In this document: positions 1 to 3,109 of the stretch, one piece after another
Numbering within the stretch: position 1 is the stretch's first letter
Layout of the letters: each line of letters starts with the position of its first letter
Assembly (NCBI GenBank): GCA_022750355.1
Contig: JAKIVW010000042.1
Coordinates: forward strand, 1 to 5,179
DNA: 5,179 nucleotides
From: Thermoplasmata archaeon
GTDB taxonomy: Archaea > Thermoplasmatota > Thermoplasmata > Lutacidiplasmatales > UBA184
Direction: 5' to 3'
Translations under genes and position numbers: made by a program
Notes under the pieces: generated by a model
The model's database searches: none
Told to the model about the DNA's origin: nothing
What the model saw: only the letters and a program-made list of their open reading frames with translations

Positions 1-1150
1 TGAGGTGAAGCTCGAGGACCGTACGGGCCATCCGCGCGAGGTAGAGGGCCTTCTTCAGACGGTCGCTCTTCGTGTCCCCGAGGTGGGGGAGGAGCGAGCG
101 GTCGAGGATGCCGTCGACCTTGCGTTGACGGTACTCCTTCGCCTGGCCCGTCGCGAACTTCTTCTCGAGGTAGACGAGGGCGTCCTCGGTCGAGAGGATC
201 CCCTCGGGAGGGTACAGCTTCTTGGAGACGCACTCCTCGAGGTTGACATTGAGGAGGTGCTTCATCGTCTGGACGAACGGTTCGTCCAGGGGGTACAACT
301 CTCCCAGGACCGCCTGGAAGATCTCCTCGTCGTTCTTCATCCCGAGGGCCTTCATCATGATGACCAGCGGGATCTGGCCGCTCGCGGTTGGGACGGAGAC
401 CTGGAGGATCCCCTCCTTCTTCTTCTCGACGACGGTCAGCGATCGGTAGCCGCCGCGCTGGCTGAACACCTTCGCACTCTCGATGGGCGTGCCGTACCGC
501 TCGTTGTGCTCGGCGAAGATCCGGTTCGGGGCGAGGTCCTCGAGACTGATGATGACCCGTTCCGTTCCGCCGATGACCGCGTACCCGCCCGGGTCGAGCG
601 GGTCCTCGCCGTACTCGACGAGCTTCGCTCGGTACTCGTCGTCCGAGAGCCAGATCTGGTCGTCCTCGCTGACCTTGTAGCGGTTGAGGTTGCAGGGGCG
701 GCTCTTGACCATGATAGGAAGGTCGCCGATGTGGACGTCCTCGGGCGCGCGCTCGACGCCGTTCTCGACCACCGTGACCTTGAGATGGATCGGCGCTTGG
801 TACGTCAGATTCCGGAGGCGGGCCTCCATGGGCGTGAGCGTCGGTTTCGAGCCCACCGGCTCCTTGACGAACGGAGCCCCGATGAAGATGGTCGGCTCGG
901 CGGAGGGGTTCACGTTGCCGCGCGCGTCCCGTCGGCGACCGACGCGGACGTAGATCGAACTCTTGGTCTTCTGAACATCGAGGCGGATGATCCCCCGCTC
1001 GGTCGAGTCCTCGCTGACGCGGGCCTCGTCGACGATCCGTTGCATCCGGGAGTTCGGATTGTCCTTGGTCGGCAGGAAGTCGTTGAAGCTGGCCAGGTGG
1101 TGGTTGACGATCGACCGCTCTCGGAAGAAGGCGTCTACGATCTCGCGCAT
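1..1150 (-). CDS. rpoB: DNA-directed RNA polymerase subunit B (or B''), N-terminal part, runs off the window
   Basis: This is the N-terminal part of the second-largest RNA polymerase subunit, which builds part of the active-centre cleft. I translated the minus strand from ATG at 1150 and found 383 codons open to the window edge. Archaeal RpoB hallmarks are present: TPMEARLRNLTYQAPIHL at residues 106-123, IGDLPIMVKS at 141-150, and GGYAVIGGTERVIISLEDLAPN at 188-209 (the archaeal 'GGYFIINGTERV...EDLAPN' block). Between CNL (153-155) and the GEDPLDPGGY block there are roughly 15 more residues than I expect from memory of archaeal homologues. The start is fixed by an in-frame TAG at 1154-1156, which is the rpoH stop, and by GGGGAG at 1161-1166, 10 nt upstream. 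The gene is the second in an rpoH-rpoB operon. Whether the lineage has a split B''/B' or a fused B cannot be told, because the C-terminal part lies outside. Confidence 0.96.
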   Translation of the reverse strand, partial: MREIVDAFFRERSIVNHHLASFNDFLPTKDNPNSRMQRIVDEARVSEDSTERGIIRLDVQKTKSSIYVRVGRRRDARGNVNPSAEPTIFIGAPFVKEPVGSKPTLTPMEARLRNLTYQAPIHLKVTVVENGVERAPEDVHIGDLPIMVKSRPCNLNRYKVSEDDQIWLSDDEYRAKLVEYGEDPLDPGGYAVIGGTERVIISLEDLAPNRIFAEHNERYGTPIESAKVFSQRGGYRSLTVVEKKKEGILQVSVPTASGQIPLVIMMKALGMKNDEEIFQAVLGELYPLDEPFVQTMKHLLNVNLEECVSKKLYPPEGILSTEDALVYLEKKFATGQAKEYRQRKVDGILDRSLLPHLGDTKSDRLKKALYLARMARTVLELHL

Positions 1151-1153
1151 GGA

Positions 1154-1483
1154 CTACGAACTCCCCGAGGAAGGGACGATGACGCGGTAGGCGAGCGCCT
1201 GGCCGGCCGTCTGGCTCGGGCGGTGAATTCGGACGATCCGGCCGATGAGGTTCTCCCCGGCGTCGCGCATCGGGACGAACTTGGGGTCGGTCTGGAGGCC
1301 CGGGTCGGAGAGGAAGATCTTCGGGAGACGTTCGGCCGTCGTCGAGAGGCTGACCAACACCTTCTGGGATTCGTCCTCCGTCAACACCACGTGCGGGGGC
1401 GCCAGGTGGTGGGCGATGAACGGCCGGGTCGAGACGGGTTTGGCGTCCTTCTTCTTCGTGCGACGTGCGGTGCTCGGACTCAT
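1154..1483 (-). CDS. rpoH: DNA-directed RNA polymerase subunit H (Rpb5 C-terminal domain homologue)
   Basis: A 109-residue small RNA polymerase subunit equivalent to the C-terminal domain of eukaryotic Rpb5, which sits in the polymerase jaw. The family signature is visible: HHLAPPHVVLTEDE at 25-38, ERLPKIFLSDP at 51-61 and QTAGQALAYRVIV at 91-103. These match the archaeal pattern 'H.LVP.H..L...E....LPKI...DP...PTAG....YRVVV'. A basic N-terminal tail (residues 1-20, with RRTKKK) precedes the domain, and the stretch between DP and the final strand is somewhat longer than usual. The reading frame stays open upstream to 1627, but that part overlaps the tRNA gene. ATG 1483 is chosen because GGAG lies 6 nt upstream and the protein then has near-family length. 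It is followed after 3 nt, in the same frame, by rpoB. No separate promoter is evident between it and the tRNA. Confidence 0.95.
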   Translation of the reverse strand: MSPSTARRTKKKDAKPVSTRPFIAHHLAPPHVVLTEDESQKVLVSLSTTAERLPKIFLSDPGLQTDPKFVPMRDAGENLIGRIVRIHRPSQTAGQALAYRVIVPSSGSS

Positions 1484-1489
1484 GCGATT

Positions 1490-1493
1490 CTCC
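1490..1493 (-). promoter_or_regulatory. Shine-Dalgarno site of rpoH
   Basis: The minus strand reads CCTTGGAG followed by 6 nt and then the ATG at 1483. This site supports ATG 1483 over the in-frame upstream extension into the tRNA gene. Confidence 0.7.
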
Positions 1494-1518
1494 AAGGAGT
1501 GGAACGGGCCCGGGGGGA

Positions 1519-1556
1519 CGTCCGGAACGACTCCGCGCTGCGCGCGGGGTCGATCG
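1519..1556 (-). other. predicted 38-nt tRNA intron in the T loop (position 59/60)
   Basis: This is a textbook bulge-helix-bulge. The exon helix is the full T stem GGGGG/CCCCC. The central 4-bp helix is TTCG (1562-1559) with CGGA (1524-1521), including one G-U pair. The bulges are AAC (1558-1556) and CGT (1520-1518). The intron helix starts G1555-C1525, A1554-T1526 and continues through CGAC (1552-1549)/GTCG (1531-1528) to CCGCGC (1547-1542)/GCGCGG (1538-1533), with a GCA loop, one T-T and one C-A mismatch. Cutting after the second base of each bulge joins AA to T and restores the canonical loop TTCGAAT. Confidence 0.88.
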
Positions 1557-1596
1557 TTCGAACCCCCGACCAACCGGTTAAAAGCCGGATGCTCTT

Positions 1597-1625
1597 TGTA
1601 GGGCCGCTCGGGAGACCGCGCGGCC
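1597..1625 (-). other. predicted 29-nt tRNA intron in the D loop
   Basis: A bulge-helix-bulge can be drawn here. The central helix is TAGG (1631-1628) paired with CCTA (1602-1599). The 3-nt bulges are TTG (1627-1625) and CAA (1598-1596). The intron helix is GCCGC (1624-1620)/GCGGC (1607-1603), continued past a G-A mismatch by CGG/CCG and closed by a TCTC loop. Archaeal splicing endonuclease normally cuts after the second bulge base, which would remove 1625-1597 and leave D loop AGCTAGGTTAA. The exon-side helix is not contiguous: the D stem is separated from the central helix by AGC on one side and A on the other, so the motif is relaxed. The exact cut sites are inferred. Confidence 0.8.
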
Positions 1626-1681
1626 AACCTAGCTGAGCTACGGGCCCGCGACCGCTCCGATCCTCGAGGACCCGAGAGGCG

Positions 1682-1689
1682 TATTTCAA
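1682..1689 (-). promoter_or_regulatory. TATA box of the tRNA-Lys gene
   Basis: TTGAAATA on the minus strand matches the archaeal box TTTAAATA at seven of eight positions. It is centred about 38 nt upstream of the mature tRNA 5' end, which would place transcription start near 1659 with a leader of about 12 nt. It is the only A/T-rich stretch in the 59-nt spacer between the UPF0147 gene and the tRNA. It may also drive rpoH-rpoB by read-through. Confidence 0.55.
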
Positions 1690-1706
1690 CCTATGCCAGC
1701 GCGGAC

Positions 1707-2024
1707 TCACTGAAGGCTCTCCAGACCCGAGATGATCGACCAGATGGCGGTACGGCCGTGCGTGGGGAGATTGGGGTCGTTGGCGAGGTCGTCGAGCACG
1801 TAGACCGCGCTCGCGATGCGCATGTCGAGGGCGACGCGCGGCTTGGACAGTTCGTCCTTCGCGGACTGGGCGCCCCGTCGAATGTTCCGAGGCACGGAGG
1901 TGTCCTCCGCGAGTTGCGAGATCGACTCGACGAGCCGTTGGAACTCCGGTGTCCCACTCTCCATCGGGGCGGACGGTGCGGCCGCGGCTCCGGCCGCGGG
2001 CGCCGAAGAGGAGGGCGCCGTCAT
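1707..2024 (-). CDS. UPF0147 family protein
   Basis: A 105-residue protein of the archaeal UPF0147 family, whose function is unknown. The family core covers residues 28-105: FQRLVESISQLAEDTSVPRN at 28-47, then IRRGAQSAKDELS at 48-60, followed by RIASAVYVLDDLANDPNLPT at 69-88 and HGRTAIWSIISGLESL at 89-104. It looks like a compact all-helical domain. Residues 1-20 are an Ala/Pro/Ser-rich tail not typical of the family. An internal ATG at 1964 (residue 21, MESGTPEF) would remove that tail. The upstream start at 2024 is preferred because its ATG overlaps the TGA of the preceding gene (ATGA), suggesting translational coupling, and GGGGAG lies about 11 nt upstream inside that gene. No convincing ribosome site precedes 1964. 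It is the last protein gene before the tRNA. Confidence 0.88.
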   Translation of the reverse strand: MTAPSSSAPAAGAAAAPSAPMESGTPEFQRLVESISQLAEDTSVPRNIRRGAQSAKDELSKPRVALDMRIASAVYVLDDLANDPNLPTHGRTAIWSIISGLESLQ

Positions 2025-2362
2025 GCGGGTCGTGTCTCCCCGCCTTCCTTGTAGGCGGTCACGACGAGCAGGGTCTTCGACTCGCGGATCCCGTGCACCG
2101 CCGGCAACCGGTGGAGCACGAACTCCTTCAACTCCTCGTAGTGGGGGAATCGGACCTTGAGAAAGATGTCGGTGTCACCGGTGACGAGGAACACGTCTTC
2201 GGCTTCCGCGAACTTGGCGACATCGCTCGCGACGGAATCGGCCTCGCTCGTTTCGACCTTGAGCGCGATCAGAGCCACGACGTTCTCCTCGCCCCAGACC
2301 TTGGTGTACGCCGTCTCCACGGCGCGACTGATCGGCGCCTTGGATCCCGTGGGTTTTTCCAT
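2021..2362 (-). CDS. stand-alone Lrp/AsnC ligand-binding (RAM) domain protein
   Basis: A 113-residue protein consisting of one RAM (regulation of amino acid metabolism) domain, the effector-binding and oligomerisation domain of Lrp/AsnC regulators. The pattern is clear: VVALIALKVETSEADSVAS at 28-46, AEAEDVFLVTGDTDIFLKV at 52-70, YEELKEFVLHRLPAVHGI at 75-92, and ESKTLLVVTAYKE at 94-106. The TGD.D.FLKV strand-turn-strand is the family hallmark. Only about 25 residues precede the domain, too few for a helix-turn-helix, so it probably does not bind DNA alone. Such proteins may act as metabolite sensors or form mixed assemblies with full-length Lrp proteins, but the ligand cannot be read from sequence. 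The start at 2362 has GAGGT 7 nt upstream. The stop overlaps the UPF0147 start by ATGA. Confidence 0.9.
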   Translation of the reverse strand: MEKPTGSKAPISRAVETAYTKVWGEENVVALIALKVETSEADSVASDVAKFAEAEDVFLVTGDTDIFLKVRFPHYEELKEFVLHRLPAVHGIRESKTLLVVTAYKEGGETRPA

Positions 2363-2369
2363 GATGTGA

Positions 2370-2374
2370 ACCTC
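2370..2374 (-). promoter_or_regulatory. Shine-Dalgarno site of the RAM-domain gene
   Basis: GAGGT on the minus strand lies 7 nt before ATG 2362 and supports that start. The 64-nt gap between this gene and the preceding small gene has no strong TATA box, so the two may share a transcript. Confidence 0.6.
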
Positions 2375-2426
2375 GATAGAATGCGGCTTCGCGAACCTGA
2401 ACGGCGGATGCCCGGATCGAGTCCCT

Positions 2427-2600
2427 CTACGCCGTGGGGGCGGACTCGAACTCCTCTTGGAGGTCGTTGATCACTTGATCGATCACCGCGCTGGAATTGG
2501 GTCCGCGGTACTCACGCACCCCTCCAGCTTCGCTCGACACGCGCGCGAAGAACTCCGTCGGCCCCCGAAGGAACTCGACGCCACAAATGAACTCCTCCAT
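2427..2600 (-). CDS. 57-residue hypothetical protein
   Basis: A small open frame from ATG 2600 to TAG 2427 encoding 57 residues, starting MEEFICGVEFLRGPTEFF. I do not recognise the family with confidence. Predicted layout: strand FICGVEF (4-10), strand TEFFARVSS (15-23), strand VREYRG (28-33), then an amphipathic helix at about 36-52 with an acidic end (LQEEFE). It has no signal peptide, membrane segment or zinc motif. Support for coding: mostly G or C third positions, no alternative in-frame start before an in-frame TAG at 2643-2645, and a TATA-like box about 45 nt upstream. The ribosome site is weak (GGTG within a G-rich leader). It may head the transcript that includes the RAM-domain and UPF0147 genes. 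The function is unknown. Confidence 0.68.
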   Translation of the reverse strand: MEEFICGVEFLRGPTEFFARVSSEAGGVREYRGPNSSAVIDQVINDLQEEFESAPTA

Positions 2601-2642
2601 GATGGCCGGCCCCCACCGCGCCGGCGGGCCGAGAAAGGCCCA

Positions 2643-2650
2643 CTATAAGA
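2643..2650 (-). promoter_or_regulatory. TATA-like box for the 57-residue gene
   Basis: TCTTATAG on the minus strand, preceded by A-rich GATAAA that could act as a BRE. It lies in the only A/T-rich island (2641-2660) of a G/C-rich intergenic region. A start about 25 nt downstream would give a leader of roughly 20 nt before ATG 2600. The same island reads GCTTTATC on the plus strand and could in principle serve transcription in both directions. Confidence 0.5.
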
Positions 2651-2805
2651 GCTTTATCGCGACCTTAGTACCGCCGAGCCGGCAGTCCTTGGCCGGGCGG
2701 CTTATGGGACACGCTGGGGGGTCGTCCGGTCGGGCCCGACCCGGAGCGGCTCGGGCGAAGGGTCGCGGAACCTACTGGTGGCTTCCCGCGGTTTCCATGG
2801 CTCAG
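2651..2805. other. divergent intergenic region
   Basis: No gene is supported here. The stretch separates the minus-strand small gene from purS and is strongly G/C-rich. It contains a 14-nt perfect palindrome at 2728-2741 (GGTCGGG followed by CCCGACC, no spacer). A plus-strand frame runs through it, but it lacks similarity to anything I recognise and reads straight over purS in another frame. Confidence 0.5.
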
Positions 2806-2813
2806 GATTATCT
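2806..2813 (+). promoter_or_regulatory. possible TATA box of purS-purL
   Basis: GATTATCT is the closest A/T-rich octamer upstream of purS. Transcription from it would begin near 2835, giving either a leaderless message using GTG 2837 or a leader of about 30 nt before ATG 2867. The match to the archaeal box is only moderate. Confidence 0.4.
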
Positions 2814-2866
2814 GCCCGCGTCGATACGACGGGTTCGTGCCGTCCACCTCCGGCCGAGTGGTGAAA

Positions 2867-3106
2867 ATGGAGGTGCGCATCGAGTTGAAACCGGGCGTGC
2901 TCGACGCGGAGGCGGAGAGCGTCGAAAAGTCACTCTCGCTCCTCGGATTGGCGACCGTTCCGAAGGTGGGGACCGCGCGGATTTACGACCTCGAGTTCCG
3001 CGGCGTCTCGGCCACCGAGGCCAAACGGCTCTCCCAAGAGGCGATCGACCGCCTCCTCGCGAACCCGGTGATCCATCGCGTGACCCTCCGGCCGGCCCCG
3101 ACGTAA
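2867..3106 (+). CDS. purS: phosphoribosylformylglycinamidine synthase subunit PurS
   Basis: PurS is the small structural subunit that bridges PurL and the glutaminase PurQ in the FGAM synthase complex, which converts FGAR, glutamine and ATP to FGAM in de novo purine synthesis. From ATG 2867 the protein has 79 residues, the usual size of about 80. Signatures are ELKPGVLDAEAESVEKSLSL at 6-25, followed by the LLGLATVPKVGTARIYDLEF strand-turn region at 25-44 and the C-terminal LLANPVIHRVTL at 63-74. The start is uncertain. In-frame GTG codons at 2837, 2858 and 2861 would extend the N-terminus by 10, 3 or 2 residues. ATG 2867 fits the family best, but no ribosome site precedes it at proper distance. 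Only 3 nt separate its TAA from purL. Confidence 0.93.
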   Translation: MEVRIELKPGVLDAEAESVEKSLSLLGLATVPKVGTARIYDLEFRGVSATEAKRLSQEAIDRLLANPVIHRVTLRPAPT

Positions 3107-3109
3107 CCG

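Larger units (their letters stand above)
1505..1647 (-). tRNA. tRNA-Lys (anticodon UUU) with two non-canonical introns
   Basis: The 5' acceptor strand GGGCCCG (1647-1641) pairs perfectly with CGGGCCC (1512-1506); the discriminator is G at 1505 and no CCA is encoded. U8-A9 is TA (1640-1639). The D stem is GCTC (1638-1635)/GAGC (1594-1591). The anticodon arm is TCCGG-CTTTTAA-CCGGT (1589-1573), with anticodon TTT at 1582-1580 and a U-U mismatch at 27-43. The variable loop is TGGTC (1572-1568). The T stem is GGGGG (1567-1563)/CCCCC (1517-1513). The continuous sequence does not fold as a tRNA: extra bases sit in the D loop (1625-1597) and T loop (1556-1519), each forming a bulge-helix-bulge. Removing them leaves 76 nt with T loop TTCGAAT, G18G19 (1629-1628), A14, a G15-C48 Levitt pair and A58. 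There is no intron at the common 37/38 position. Lysine identity rests on the anticodon and the whole-body resemblance to archaeal tRNA-Lys. Confidence 0.93.

Noticed and set aside
1484..1627. N-terminal extension of rpoH by 48 codons
   Set aside because: The extension runs through the tRNA-Lys gene; ATG 1483 has a well-placed ribosome site and gives a protein of near-family length.
5..1636. Plus-strand open frame of 543 codons
   Set aside because: It lies antisense to rpoB, rpoH and the tRNA, has no recognisable domain, and is Arg/Asp/Val/Leu-rich as expected from the complementary frame of G/C-rich codons.
1648..1706. Transcription terminator after the UPF0147 gene
   Set aside because: No T-rich run is present on the minus strand; the only notable feature is the TATA-like box.
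2828..2844. tRNA T-arm-like hairpin (GACGG, GTTCGTG, CCGTC)
   Set aside because: The loop lacks the invariant A58, and no acceptor, D or anticodon arm can be found upstream, so this is not a tRNA.
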